The notes under the pieces are model-generated. The model had not been told where the DNA came from. It worked only from the letters and a program-made list of their open reading frames with translations, and ran no database searches. Source: Sphaeroforma sirkka (taxonomy: Eukaryota; Opisthokonta; Ichthyosporea; Ichthyophonida). Taken from it: DNA of 28,352 bases. Made by a program: the position numbers and the translations under genes. Location: NCBI GenBank assembly GCA_001586965.3, contig LUCW03001752.1:1-28352 (forward strand). The letters run 5' to 3'. Positions within the stretch are counted from its first letter, which is position 1; the number at the start of each line of letters is the position of its first letter. Of the stretch, positions 1 to 10,446 are shown piece by piece.

Positions 1-868
1 AAGTCATGGAAGTACGTAAGCAAATACTGCGCATATACATCTACTTGCATATGCGCACAGCATTGATCTCAATTTTGTTTATTATTATTGATCTCTCCTG
101 TTTATTTTTCAAATACTAATATTACATGATATATAGTCAATCACAGATAGTCGCGACAGATACACCGAGACTCAACATTGTGCGTAAAATAAATATTTAG
201 ACCTGCCTGAGTGTCTGTGGATTCAGCTGTCAGCAGTGAAGTCGCCAATCAATCACAACCTGTGAAACGCTGCTGACATTTCAATTTGTTCTACAGCACC
301 GGCTCTATTCAGCCTCCACTGCGTTAAGGTAGAATAGCGTATACGTTCAACGCAAACCTTCAAATGGGACAGAAAAGGGTGTGAACCTGCTATTGCAATT
401 AATCGGACTATACCATCCAAATAGTATGTAATAATGATGTATATGGTGCACCTCAGAACCCAAATATTGTAACACATAAACGTTTACAACAAATGACGTA
501 CGGTATTAATTTATATACGTTTAAACGTAAAACGTAATGAAGTTGGTTACTAATCATTATTCAGAAAAAAATCAAAATCAAAAAATTCTTCTCTATACGT
601 TTTAAAAAAAAGCATATACATATTCAACGTAAATATTATACGCGGCTGGACCTCTGAACCTGAGGCCGGTGCATGTCTATCAACGAATGAAAACGAAGTC
701 AAAGCAACTACGCTAACGCATCGAAGCTTATGCGTTTTACCTTTAAACCAGAATGAGAACCAATCATAGTCAACTTAACTTTCTATATTATGCAGCGCCG
801 CCAAATTTGAAATTCTTTTATGACAAGGCCTTTTTTTTAATTCGTTTATTTTTTTGGTAAAATTATTT

Positions 869-1027
869 GGTCCCTCGAAACACTCAAAGTTCGGTCCTTA
901 TCCTCTATGTCCAAAAAAATGCATAGCCTACTATGAAAAAATGTTTGTTTTTTTGTTGTTTCTTTTTTAAAAAATAAGGTCCCTCGAATTTCCCAAAGTT
1001 GGGTCCTTATTCTCCAAATCCAAAAAT
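869..1027. repeat. Degenerate direct duplication of about 50 bp
   Basis: Two similar blocks, 869-919 and 978-1027, share the order GGTCCCTCGAA, then CAAAGTT, then GGTCCTTAT, then TCC and an A-run. Both are preceded by T/A homopolymers. The similarity is moderate (an old duplication), with no coding potential seen. Confidence 0.55.
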
Positions 1028-1348
1028 CGGCCCAAAATGACTATCTCAGTTTTGGCGCCAAAAAATTCAAATTCCCAAATTCGGTAGTAGTAGCTTTATT
1101 CTTAGGGTTTACGGATATAAGCAGTCTTTAGTCCTCTTCGTCCTTGTGTTTCTTATGTTTTTTCAGTGAAAGTCTCAACTCTAACGCTGGACGTGGGCTG
1201 CATTTATAGTCCGCCGGGACCTATCTCTATCTATTCCTGAACGAACTTGTGCTACTAACATCCTAGGCTATTAACTATGACTATAACACTCATAGTGAGA
1301 GGGAAAGGCACGGGCCTAGAAAACCCTCTGATACGATGTTCTCGAACT

Positions 1349-1440
1349 TTCTCATGGCGTCATTGTCTATGTATATTCGTAGAACACTTTTGCTATATTC
1401 GTGAATATACGTAGACAATTTCAAGTATGACCCATGAGAA
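1349..1440. repeat. Long imperfect inverted repeat (foldback)
   Basis: The left arm at 1349-1380 (TTCTCATGG, then TTGTCTATGTATATTCG) is matched in reverse complement by the right arm at 1400-1440 (CGTGAATATACGTAGACAA, then CCATGAGAA). The right arm has a short extra bulge, and the loop is about 20 nt. It could be a small foldback or MITE relic or a structured RNA element. No terminal duplication was seen. Confidence 0.6.
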
Positions 1441-1612
1441 TGACACTCAAAAAATCATCAGGACCTGGTTATATACGATTGACTCCTAGCTTGGGCCCTG
1501 AAATAAAAAAAAAAACCCGATATAATTTCCGGAATCATGACTCATCATTCGGGACCCACTAAAATTCATGGTGCCGAAGGGTCTCGAAAATTCATAAGGA
1601 GTCCTGAAACTC

Positions 1613-1906
1613 CTACGTTTTTTTAAATAAAAACAAAACAATAAAACATTTCTGGGTAAAGTTAGGGATCACATTGATACGTGACTGAAGGTATCTCAAG
1701 TGCTCGCGGTCCCAGCCCATTTTGCCTTCGCCAATGCTGGATCTAAACAGGGTAGAGTTTCTGTAATGTAGTGAAGAAATTCTGGCAGTGCCCAGACCAG
1801 TAAGATCATCGGATATCTTGTTGAACCATTCAAAAGAGTTTATGAACACCGTAATATAAAAAAGTATGCGTATAGTTTTAGCTGTACCAGGAGAGTGGAC
1901 AAAGTA
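1613..1906 (-). CDS. Possible terminal exon of an unidentified gene
   Basis: An open frame on the minus strand runs without a stop from about 1960 down to the TAG at 1613-1615. At 1907 a pyrimidine-rich run ending TCTACAG looks like a 3' splice site, which would make 1906-1613 a 98-codon last exon in frame. The encoded peptide has ordinary mixed composition (for example EWFNKISDDLTGLG and MGWDREHLRYL) and ends in a hydrophobic, Lys-tipped tail. No family is recognised and there is no ATG near its start, so it is either an exon or a chance frame. No companion exon was identified upstream. Confidence 0.25.
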   Translation of the reverse strand, partial: YFVHSPGTAKTIRILFYITVFINSFEWFNKISDDLTGLGTARISSLHYRNSTLFRSSIGEGKMGWDREHLRYLQSRINVIPNFTQKCFIVLFLFKKT

Positions 1907-2054
1907 CTGTAGACGAAGATGTAGGACGGACCAGAGGACCAGACCGACAAGAGGAATTTAGGACTTGAACCAGAGGCCGGGCCTGAGAGGATTTAATTGA
2001 GAACCAGACCCGAAGACCGGACCAGATAGTGGTATATATAGTTTAGTGAGAGAG

Positions 2055-2081
2055 AATGATGACTCATCAGACGTCATCATT
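2055..2081. repeat. Palindrome containing bZIP-type motifs
   Basis: Arms AATGATGAC (2055-2063) and GTCATCATT (2073-2081) form an inverted repeat. It holds an AP-1-like TGACTCA and a CRE-like GACGTCAT. It lies about 250 bp upstream of a TATA-like box at 2333, so a regulatory role is possible but only inferred. Confidence 0.4.
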
Positions 2082-2332
2082 ATATAGTAATTAGGAGACC
2101 ATAATCTTAAATACGAAGATTTTCACAATCTGCCGTTGTTAGAGAAAATCCGGGAGTACGGAAACATCATTATAGAAAATCTCTGATAAGCATAAGGACA
2201 TCCCTGGAGGAGTACAGTCTAAACTTTTAAAACGTGGCGACACTGCCTTTGCATTGGATCATAGATTAAGTGAGAACCTTTTTCACCTTTTAAAGAGGTG
2301 TTTTTAATGGCTCAAGGATTACGAGTCCAATG

Positions 2333-2342
2333 TATATAAAAG
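2333..2342 (+). promoter_or_regulatory. TATA-box-like motif, possible promoter or LTR remnant
   Basis: TATATAAAAG stands out from its surroundings and is followed by AATAAA-containing sequence and, near 2669 and 2684, by further AATAAA motifs. That order (TATA, then poly(A) signals within about 350 bp) resembles an LTR. No second copy of this sequence occurs in the window to prove it, and no gene starts directly downstream. Confidence 0.3.
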
Positions 2343-2628
2343 CAGGACTCAGAATCAAATAAATTACTACTATTCACTTAAAACTTCAAACACTTTAAGA
2401 TACTTTAATATCTGAGAACAATAGTGGCCATCTTATCGGAGACCACGGCGCTCTCAGATAACATCCCACTGTAGTAAGTATACGCGAGATAACTGTATCT
2501 CAACGTTCTCTCCTCCTCAGGGAGGGGACGTTGTTCATTTATTAGTAATTATAAACAGTAATCCTAAAATGACTGACTCTTAAATGAGTCATTAGTCATG
2601 TGCTGCAAAACCAGCAAAACTTAAAACC

Positions 2629-2656
2629 CAGTTTATCAGATTATTCTGATAAACTG
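2629..2656. repeat. Perfect 12-bp hairpin with 4-nt loop
   Basis: Arms CAGTTTATCAGA (2629-2640) and TCTGATAAACTG (2645-2656) are exact reverse complements around TTAT. AATAAA motifs follow within 50 bp. It could be a 3'-end RNA structure or part of an LTR. Confidence 0.6.
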
Positions 2657-2713
2657 TAAAACTTGTAATAAACCTAAAATAATCAAATAAATATAAGTAC
2701 TTGTATTCTGACC

Positions 2714-2730
2714 ACAACCCCCCCCCAAAC
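2714..2730 (-). promoter_or_regulatory. Candidate polypurine tract and LTR edge of element A
   Basis: Read on the minus strand, a run of nine G (2718-2726) is followed by TTGTGG, which is the order polypurine tract then LTR start (TG). It lies downstream of the family A pol stop (3499) on the same strand, where the 3' LTR should be. Family B has the same order (a G-rich tract, then TGTAG). The far LTR end and a second LTR copy were not found, so this stays a candidate. Confidence 0.25.
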
Positions 2731-2792
2731 TGAAGCACTGAACAAAGCAGTGTGCCAGTTTCAGAGATGATAAGAATAGCATAGTACCTTAT

Positions 2793-2954
2793 GTGCTGGC
2801 ATTATCCTCGAGAGCTAGAGCATTGTGCTGGCATTTATCCTCGAGAGCTAGAGCATTGTGCTGGCATTTATCCTCGAGAGCTAGAGCATTGTGCTGGCAT
2901 TTATCCTCAGAGAGCTAGAGCATTGTGCTGGCATTTTACCTCAGAGAGCTAGAG
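2793..2954. repeat. Tandem array, 5 copies of a 32-34 bp unit
   Basis: Copies start at about 2793, 2825, 2858, 2891 and 2925. Each has GTGCTGGCATT, then a TTATCCTC-like part, then GAGAGCTAGAGCATT. The first three are almost identical; the last two carry CTCAGAGAG instead of CTCGAGAG. The core CTCGAGAGCTAGAG is shared with the array at 3192-3464, so both probably come from one ancestral repeat. Confidence 0.85.
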
Positions 2955-3191
2955 GACCCGATGTGTACGTCTCGAGCGACCCGTCGTGTTTGAATTCTTG
3001 AAGCTACTGTTCATCTGTGTCAGCATATAGGAGTTTGGCAAGTACAATATAGGACTGTATTTGTGTCGGAGAAAAACTGCCAGTGGCAGAAACCGTGCAA
3101 ACCATTAACCCGCTGTTTCAAAACAATGCCCAAGGAGTTGTTTGATTGATTTCGCTGTGTTATACTCCGAAGCAAGAGTGGCTCATTTAAC

Positions 3192-3464
3192 CTCGCGAGC
3201 TTGAGCCGCTGACGATTTTTCCTCGCGAGCTCGAGTGCTAACCGTTTATTCTCGCGAGCTCGAGTGGCTGGTTTATACTCGGGAGCTAGAGTCGCTGCTT
3301 TTTTATACTCAAGAGCTCGAGTGGCTGGTTTATACCTCGGGAGCTAGAGTTGCTGGTTTATACTCGGGAGCTAGAGTCGCTGCTTTTTTATTTCAAGAGC
3401 TCGAGTGGCTGGTTTATACTCGGGAGCTAGAGTTGCTGGTTTATGCTCCAGAGCTTGAGCTCGA
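3192..3464. repeat. Tandem array, about 10 copies of a 27-31 bp unit
   Basis: The unit is CTCGNGAGCTNGAG followed by a GCTGGTTTATA-like part. Variants alternate (CTCGGGAGCTAGAG, then CTCAAGAGCTCGAG), and a block of three units of about 85 bp is itself repeated, giving a higher-order array. On the minus strand each unit presents GAGTATAAA. The array starts just downstream of the family A pol stop, so it may lie in that element's 3' non-coding region or U3. Confidence 0.85.
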
Positions 3465-3498
3465 TATCCGAGAACAAAGTTATATTGAAGATAAAGTA

Positions 3499-5500
3499 TT
3501 AGACTTGTGCACGTTGGCGCTTACGTGTCCGTGTCTGCGAAGCTTTGTGGTAGGCCGCGATATCGTTGGCATCATCAAAAGCTTCTGCTGTTTCCCACGT
3601 TGGTTCGCCTTCTCGCCATCTCATCAGGTATTCTAATTTCCCCGTCTCATCATTCGTACGATGTGTGTGATAATATGGCGAAACTCCACCCCTCCTTCGG
3701 TCCATAAGTCTTCGTTAATTGGTGGGTCTGTGCGTCTATGCACTAAACGGAGGAGTTCCACCCGTACCGGTTTGGTCTTGAATTCTGGTGGGGCGGAACC
3801 ATCCTTGTTCGCTAACTCGTAGCGTTGGCCGTGTCTAGCTTTGACTACATATGGTCCAAACAATGGCCGCATAGCCTTCGTTGTTCGGCCTTCTGATCGT
3901 ACCATGACCACATCTCCTTCGTCGAAATGTACCAAGTCGTGAGCATGCAGGCGGTCAAATGTCGTCGTAAGCTTGCCTGTATACTTCTTGGTAATGTGGT
4001 GGAGGGTCGGCAATATAGTGTCCTGTAACTGGTCTAATCGTTGTGCCCAGGTGTCATTCGTCATCGGCTGAGAATCCGGTAACTCGTCCGTGAAATCGGC
4101 GAACGGAACATGGCGGCGGCCAAAGTACACGCTAAACGGTGCACTCTTATGGCGACGGGATATCCGAAGGTTCTGGTATAGCATCGTAAACGGAAGGCGT
4201 TCGTCCCATCGAAGGGGAACTGCCTCACAGCATTGTCGAATAGAACGTGTAATCTCCTTGTGACGTCGTTCTGCCGCGCCCAGCACTTGGGGTCGATATG
4301 GTGGAGACACCTTATGTAGCATCCCCACTTCCTGGACCAGAAGCTCCACTATCTTGTTGGTGAACTCCTTCCCCATGTCTGTTTGGATTTTACGGGGAAG
4401 CCATGTTCGCCAAAAATCTCTATGAGTGTCTGTGTCGTGGTTTCCTTTGTCTTGTCCGGTGTGGCTCGAAGGATAGAATAGCCTGTGGCGATGTCTAAGA
4501 CGTGAAGAATATAATTGTTCTTGCGTCTGGACTCCAGTGGCATCGGGATGTAGTCCACCTGAATATGGTCCCACGGGTAGCGTGCATCGATGCTAATCAT
4601 CGGGTGGAAACCTTTACGAAGTGTGTCCTGTCCCAAACATGTGCCACATTGCCGCTTAACCTCTGTGGCTAACTCAAGTGCCCCTGGCCAAATGTGACCG
4701 TTCTGACGAAGTTGTTGGACTGTGTCCGCCGCCCCATGATGTCCTTGTTCGTGTTGCGCTTGCGTGAGTTGCGTACGACGCTGTTTCTCCGCCGGACTCG
4801 CTTGTGCAAACGCTGGTTGACCCTCTGCATCTGCCAGTGCCACTGAGATTTCTCGCGCTGTGTCTAAGCACATGACATATTTTGTATGCTTTGGTTCTGC
4901 AAAACCAAGTCGCTGTGAAAACAGCGGCTCCAGTTTGAATCCATTGGGAGGACCCACCCGTGCTACTACGGTATGACCCCATGGTGTCTTCCCACATGCG
5001 TACTGAGCGTACTTGAGGAACGTGTGTGGTGTCCGTGGTACCAGCACCGGTTCTGTCTGCAATAACTGCTTGAACAGGTCGAACCATGGTGCTCTTGGTA
5101 CCCATGGTAGACATACTGTAACCCGTGCGCCGTCGGCTCGTATCTTGCGTAACATCCTGTGTATCTGTTCCCAAGGCGGGTTCATCCATCCATCGACTAT
5201 CGACCAGTCGTGGGCAAACGCTCCTTCCCCATCATCCTTCGTCCAGAACCGAGGAAGCTGAGCGTTGGTTGGGTCCGCAAATACATCTATGTCATTCGGT
5301 CCAAAGTGTTGTTGCGCTTGTTCAAAGTAACTAGGGAATAACTGCCAGCCGTCTGTATACATTATTTCGAGTTCGTCCTGCTCCGCTGTCCCCTCGTGTA
5401 CTCTACTTAACATGTCCGGGAGAACATTTGTCTCTCCTGGTATATGCGATATGGTAAAGTTGAATGGGCGCGATGATATGATTGCTTGAGCTGTGTGTTC
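3499..5500 (-). pseudogene. Family A Ty3/gypsy pol, 3' part: RNase H end, methyltransferase-like domain, integrase, chromodomain
   Basis: This is the 3' half of a retrotransposon polyprotein. It begins in the last part of RNase H (ISHIPGE, then PDMLSR). It continues through a domain with IDVFAD and NPPW (residues 42-47 and 78-81 counted from the Met at 5413) that resembles phage and DIRS-type adenine methyltransferases. It then enters integrase: a zinc-binding HHCC (H221, H225 or H226, C256, C259), a first catalytic Asp in VDYIP, a second in QTDMGKEF, and Glu in GAAERRHKE, with exactly 35 residues between the last two (D,D-35-E). The end is chromodomain-like (LEYLMRW and EPTWETAEAF), as in chromoviruses. 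Two frame breaks occur, at 4394-4399 and at about 3650-3700. RT and most of RNase H are missing because the sequence meets a family B LTR at 5501. Assignment to Ty3/gypsy is secure; the methyltransferase-like label is inference. Confidence 0.88.
4394..4399 (-). other. -1 frame break in family A integrase at TTCCCC
   Basis: Upstream the frame reads GGC TTC CCC (Gly-Phe-Pro). Downstream, the correct integrase frame resumes one base back as CCC CGT AAA, leading to QTDMGKEF. One extra C would restore the frame. The same change is found at the homologous codons of both family B copies (7330-7336 and 17163-17169). Confidence 0.8.
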
Positions 5501-6094
5501 TGTAAACTTCGATGGAAATTACTAGGTTTCAAACTATATTAAACTAAAATACAATTTAGTCAGTTAGATTTAGCAGTGGTAGTTTGTGTAAGAATGATCG
5601 GGACCGCCTCTTGTTAAGAGCCTAAATATCCTCGATCACACAGGGCGTACCTCTAGCTGTTCTTTATTGAATAATTTTCACTAGAAGTACTAAATGTTCA
5701 TGACCACTTGCCTAATTTGTAAATAGACATAATAACGTAAGTCACGTTAATACATTAGCTGATATAAATAAAGTTCCATCTGAAGAAAAGTTAAAAAAAA
5801 GAAAAAGACTTATTGATTTTGGAGATTGGCGGGAGGACCAAAATCAATAAGTAGTAGTTCGGAGATTATAAAATTTAGTTTATAATATCCTACATCTACT
5901 AATGTCTCAAATAGGTCCAAGTAGATGAGTCATACCAAATACTCAGGCTATTGGAGCCATCAAAGTGAATTTAGAACACTTTGGAAATATTGGAAAAAGA
6001 GCTTGTACTAATTATTTAAAATACAAATAAAAAACCAATGTATTATCTCAATTGATCTTGATATTTTAGACTGACCGGAGGCCGTATTTCTACA
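5501..6094 (-). repeat. Family B LTR, 3' LTR of the minus-strand element
   Basis: The segment of 594 bp begins and ends with short inverted repeats: read on the minus strand it runs from TGTAGAAATACGG to AAGTTTACA. It matches 18406-19003 on the plus strand over its length, apart from small indels. An AATAAA poly(A) signal lies inside. Its outer edge cuts family A pol at 5500. LTR identity is supported by the paired copies and by the adjoining polypurine tract. Confidence 0.93.
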
Positions 6095-6110
6095 TAGCCC
6101 CAGTAGCTTT
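6095..6110 (-). promoter_or_regulatory. Polypurine tract of family B (minus copy)
   Basis: Directly before the LTR start, the minus strand reads AAAAGCTACTGGGGCTA. The plus copy has the same with five G (18389-18405). Such a tract primes plus-strand DNA synthesis in LTR elements. Confidence 0.7.
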
Positions 6111-6221
6111 TAGAACTACGAACGTACGTTAAGATACGATCTAGTTGGTAAAGCGAAAACCAAAGTAAAAAACGGTTTCGGTCATGACTTATCGAGTAAG
6201 TATGTGCCTATATGTACGAGT

Positions 6222-7966
6222 TCAAGACTCATGTTGTACTCTATGTCGTTTAGTATTTGGTCCAGTAACCATTTCCGATGTAGGCGCCTTACGTTTATTA
6301 TTTGGTAAGGTATTAGCCAAAGGCTGTTCTTCATTAGTAAGTAAGTAAGTTTGAACAATTTTCTGCACTGTTGGTAAGCAGATCAGAAAGTTTAGTCACG
6401 TAGGAAGTAGGTGGCAAATAGGGAATTTCAGATCCGTCAGGGTTTGTAGTCACCTGAGGAAACCCTTTTCGTTTATCTCGTGTGTTCTTATGTAAACGCT
6501 TATTCCATTTCTTATTAAAGATACGAAGAAAGTCGCGAGATTCACGAAATGCATCGGAGGTTAGCCAAGCTACTGTCCCATCCATGAAACGGGTCTTGTA
6601 GTAAGTGTAACCGTCTTCGGATGTTTTGTCAATTATATCTTTGACTTGTGACTCCATAACTGGTACATCAGAATCAAATGAGCGAGCGAATGAGAGTTCG
6701 GAGGTAGGATACGGTGAGTGCCTAGATTGGTTGCGCTAGTACCATCAATGTTATTCACTTCGTAAGTATCACTCTTCTCATCATGGTAGGAAATAACAAA
6801 AGGTCCTATCGTCTTAGAAGAGAGTTCGGTAACGTTGGCGTTTCGATTTATAATGTTAACGTAATCGCCGACTTTGAACTGAACAATGTTCTTAGTGTTA
6901 TTCCATCGGTCATACGCTTTAAGTAGGACGCGATTCTTGTGCTCGAGTAAACAGGGGTAAACAACGTTCTGCATATGCTCGATCTTTGAAGCCACGGGGT
7001 AGCGTGTTTCTCGGGCGCAGTTTTATCAAACGTTGCTTGTAATTCACTATAGCGGCCAAAGAAATAGTGAAACGGGAGTGTTCCAGTTTGAGGATTCATG
7101 CAGTTATTCATTTGAGTCTGAACCCATTTCAAATGATAAGGCCACATATCCTCAACGTCGTCTAGTGCGGTACGCAAGAGTTTCTTAAGTTCTCTATGAC
7201 GTGTCTCATTTGCACCCTGCGTTTGAGGTTTGTAAGGAACACCACGCCTATGGGTCATGCCTGATACGAGTATAAGTGCCTCCATTACGTCGGTACAAAA
7301 CTCACTACCGTTATCAGAACATAGTACTCGGGGAAACCGAAGTCATTAAAGACGTGATAGCATAATTCTGCCACTGTTTGTGGACGTTTGTTCGGTATTG
7401 CATAAAGCAAGTTATAGCCCGAAGCCACACATAAGAAATGACAGATATATACATCGCCAGTATGCTTGGATCGCGGGAGTTTAACCAAATCGACTATGAC
7501 TCGGCGCATCGGTTGGTCTTCTGTCACACTTTTTTAGGGGTGCCCAACCGTATCGCTTGATCTGGTTCTTTTCACAATCAGTACAGCGTCGGTATACTTC
7601 ACGTATGGTTTCTTTCAGCGCCGGGTGATCAAGCCCTGCACGAATAGCCATTTTATAAGTATGCTCATATGCTCGATGCGTTAAATTATGTATAATTTTA
7701 ACTCTACTTTCGAGCTCCTCTAAGTCAGTCAGATTCTGCGTAACGCTGGCTGGATGAACCATAGTCCTGTTGGAAAGGGCAACCTCAGTATCAGGAGGGG
7801 TAGAGTCCTGAGATACATAATTGACAACATTGGATTGTTGAAGTATCTTCTTCAGTTGTTTCGCCACTCCTGGCTGTTCTTTAAGCAGCGCTTTAAGTAG
7901 TTGAGTGCGAGCTTCAGGTTCTCTTAGAGTTTTGAGTCTTTGATCCATGGCCTTAGCTAGTTCCAT
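6222..7966 (-). pseudogene. Family B pol, integrase and C-terminal chromodomain-like region (minus copy)
   Basis: From right to left: a zinc-binding region ending CTDC (near 7570), a core with Asp in VDLVKLP (about 7500), the second Asp in SDNGSEF (near 7310) and Glu in GANETRHRE (near 7200). An SH3-like FKVGDYVNI (near 6870) and a chromodomain-like tail (YYKTRF and VAWLTSDAF, near 6580) follow. Frame breaks visible against the plus copy include a lost base at about 7967, homopolymer changes at about 7530-7540 and 6990, a lost C near 6705, and an extra TTAC (three copies in place of two) at 6339-6352. The TTTCCCC break at 7330-7336 is shared with the plus copy. The stop TGA is at 6222-6224. 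It is not translatable as it stands. Confidence 0.88.
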
Positions 7967-8600
7967 GTTTTACGATCTAATGCCGTTTCAATCGGCATTA
8001 CCTCGACTGCAATCTTGTTGGGTGCATGTGTTGTACGAGTCTTGAGCTTTTGTTCAAACTCTTTAGACTCCTCTAGTTTAGCTAAGAATTCGGTTGAGGG
8101 TTTCCACTTAGTGGTACCTGCAGGACCGATGCGACAAACAATGGTGTGTTTCCAAGGCGTCTTCTTAATAGAATAGGATCCCTGATACAAGAACGTGTCG
8201 GTTTCACGGTCGACATAAATAGGTTCGTCTTGAATCATATTAATTAAATCACGTATCCATGGGTCGGAGTTACGTAAGGGACAACACAGCGTAATGGTAG
8301 ATTTAGTAATATTAACATAATTTTAACAACTGTGCGATAAGTTGACAAGGTGGGTTAGCCCACGCATTATGCTTTGATAAGTCAAGCTGAAATGCATCAC
8401 CTTTAGGATGAGTCAACGACCTATATTCAGAAACCTGTTTGTTATGTTCTGCGGCAAACATATCAACAGTAAATGGACCCCATCGTGATTGAGCGAGGTT
8501 AAACCATTTCTTATTTAGCATCCAATCGGTTGCTAATAACTCTTTGACTGTTTTCTGGTAGTCGGGCACAAGTCGAGAGAGCATGTCAGGAAGATGGTTA
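7957..8600 (-). pseudogene. Family B methyltransferase-like domain (minus copy)
   Basis: After the end of RNase H (PDMLSR, about 8585) the frame reads WGPFTVDMFAAE, then a NPPC motif, then KTPWKHTIVCRIGP. Family A has FGPNDIDVFAD, NPPW and KTPWGHTVVARVGP in the same order, so the domain is homologous in the two families. The NPPW-type motif is that of amino-methyltransferases (DPPY/NPPW), and DIRS-type retroelements are known to carry a Dam-like domain. In family B the motif is NPPC, which may mean loss of activity. A frame break near 8312 splits it. Confidence 0.6.
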
Positions 8601-10058
8601 TGTATTCCTGGAATGTGTGTTATATTAAAAGCGAACTTGGCAATAATGTCATGCCAGCGGCTCACCAACTGTGAATCAGGGTTCATATCTTTTAAGTATG
8701 TTAAAGACTTTTGATCACAGGCGACAGTAAAGTAACTTCCATAAAGGTAGTCTTTAAACTGTCTTAGCGCAGTAACTATAGCAAGGAGCTCTTGTTTAAC
8801 GGTAGGTAATTCCGTTGACTCTTATTATAACTCTTGCTAAAGAATTGTATGTAGCGCGGTTTACCATTTATCGTTTGGTAAAGCACTCCACCTACCGCTC
8901 GATCTGAAGCGTCGGTTGCTACTTGAATGGGACACCATCCACAGGGTACTGCATGATGGGTGCGTCCATTACTTTACTTTTGACTAGTTTAAATGCATCA
9001 TCACATTCTTTTAGTCCAAAGCTTTCCCAAAGGTCCTTTGTGCAGCCGTAGGTGACTGAAAGGCTTTAAGTAATGAGAAAGATGCGGTACCGAATCCGAG
9101 AAGAAGTTAACAAACCCACACACAGAGTTCACATCTCTTCCAGTAATTGGTGTTGATAAATCCAACAGAAACTGTTTCTTGCCAGGATCAATTTCTACCC
9201 CTGCTGCAGATACTTTGTAGCCAAGTAAGTGTATAGTATCTTTAGCAAAAAAAGAACACTTGTCTTCGTTAATCTTAAGTTTAGCATGATTAAGTCGCTT
9301 TAAGACTTCTTTAACGAGTTTAGCATGTTCATGTGCTGTCTTTGTAAAGATAACTATATCATCTAAATAGACTGATACGTTATACGACAGGTCCGCAAAT
9401 AGTTCCATCATAACTTGTTGGAAGAAAGAAGGTAACATGTGTAAGCCTTCAGGTGCACCTTTAAACTGGTACTTCTTACCTTGCCAAGTAAAGGAAAAGT
9501 ATTTCCTATGAGGCTGATATATTTGTAGTTGATGGAATGCAGCTTTTAAGTCTATCTTGGAAAAGATAGTCGCACCTCCATTTTGCGTAGTATCTCGCTT
9601 ATCTTAGGTAAGGGAAAACTATGTTGCGGAATTAGTTTGTTGATTGGCGACAGGTCTAGTACTACTCTTGTTTTACTAAACGTTCCATCAGATTTATATT
9701 GATCGACCGCTAAGAGAGCTAAGTTAACTGGGGTTGCATCATAATTGATTTCAATTAGACCCTGTTTTAACCAATCTTCGATTTGGGTTTTGACAACGTC
9801 TTTGTGTCTCCAACTCACGTAGTTATGTGAAGGACACTTTAACTTAGAGAAGTCGACGTTTGTTAAGTCAAGTCTAACGTACCCATTAGAGAACTTAAAC
9901 ATACACCAGTCAGTTATTGCAATCTTCCTGTTTTGTATAATTAAGTCCATAATTATATCGGTGAAGTGCGGAATCATATCCTTTGCTTCACCTTCCGGAG
10001 GTTTAGGTATCTTTAACATATTATCATCTGACTGATCTTTTATTCGGGTCCAGCCCAT
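8312..10058 (-). pseudogene. Family B reverse transcriptase and RNase H (minus copy)
   Basis: RT begins with the conserved KTRVVLDLSPINK and FPLPKI (near 9650) and contains the palm motif YLDDIVIF (near 9365). RNase H follows, with catalytic residues in ATDASDRA, KQELLAIV and ACDQKS as judged from the intact plus copy, and ends at PDMLSR. Breaks relative to the plus copy lie near 9565-9585 (bases lost just before the FSKVD motif), 9240-9250 (an A-run), 9005-9010 and 8815. The protein is inactive as read, but the domain order is typical for Ty3/gypsy. Confidence 0.9.
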
Positions 10059-10437
10059 TAGGCAGACCAGTGAGTGTTATACCTAAACTGAGAAGATCAG
10101 TCATACCTATAATTAAATCGTATTTCTGAGACATGTCAGTAACGATTAGGTGAGTCTTCACTTCTCTTCTATCTGACAGCATTATGTGTGCATAGTCAAT
10201 GGCTTGTTCGCAAGTAGTAACTTTGCCATTTCCCAAGATTAAATCAGTTGTTTCGTTATGGACAGCCATATCTGTAGCGTAGGCTACTCGGCATGAGATA
10301 GCAGAGACTTCAGCCCCTGGATCAAATAGTGCCATAACTTTTTCTCCATTTACGAAAACTGTTTGAAAGATACGTTCATCTCCTTTGGTATAGATTTTAT
10401 TGAACATTTTCTCATAATCTTGCTCTAGTGCGCACAT
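10024..10437 (-). CDS. Family B retropepsin-like aspartic protease domain
   Basis: The frame contains ALFDPGAEVSAIS, in the place of the usual D-[ST]-G-A catalytic motif, and later YDLIIGMTDLL, matching the hydrophobic-hydrophobic-Gly motif of retroviral-type proteases. The middle catalytic-loop residue is Pro in place of Ser/Thr, which is unusual and may reduce activity. The domain overlaps the start of the RT frame and lies just after the zinc-finger part of gag. This stretch is absent from the plus copy, so the Pro cannot be checked within the window. Confidence 0.75.
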   Translation of the reverse strand: MCALEQDYEKMFNKIYTKGDERIFQTVFVNGEKVMALFDPGAEVSAISCRVAYATDMAVHNETTDLILGNGKVTTCEQAIDYAHIMLSDRREVKTHLIVTDMSQKYDLIIGMTDLLSLGITLTGLPNGLDPNKRSVR

Positions 10438-10446
10438 ATGGTACTG

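Larger units (their letters stand above)
1..1610. other. AT-rich stretch without a recognisable gene
   Basis: I see no supportable gene here. Open frames are short and AT-driven. The stretch holds a 9-bp perfect hairpin at 28-57 (arms TGCGCATAT and ATATGCGCA, 12-nt loop), poly-T and poly-A tracts around 830-975, a degenerate duplicated segment (869-1027) and a long imperfect hairpin (1349-1440), the last two listed separately. Confidence 0.5.

Noticed and set aside
253..477. Minus-strand 74-codon frame
   Set aside because: No start context, no recognisable motif, AT-rich surroundings.
2793..3464. CRISPR array
   Set aside because: Units are directly adjacent with no unique spacers, and the genome is eukaryotic.
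3235..3636. Plus-strand 133-codon frame with LEWLVYTRELE-type repeats
   Set aside because: It is produced by the tandem DNA array and runs antisense into the chromodomain.
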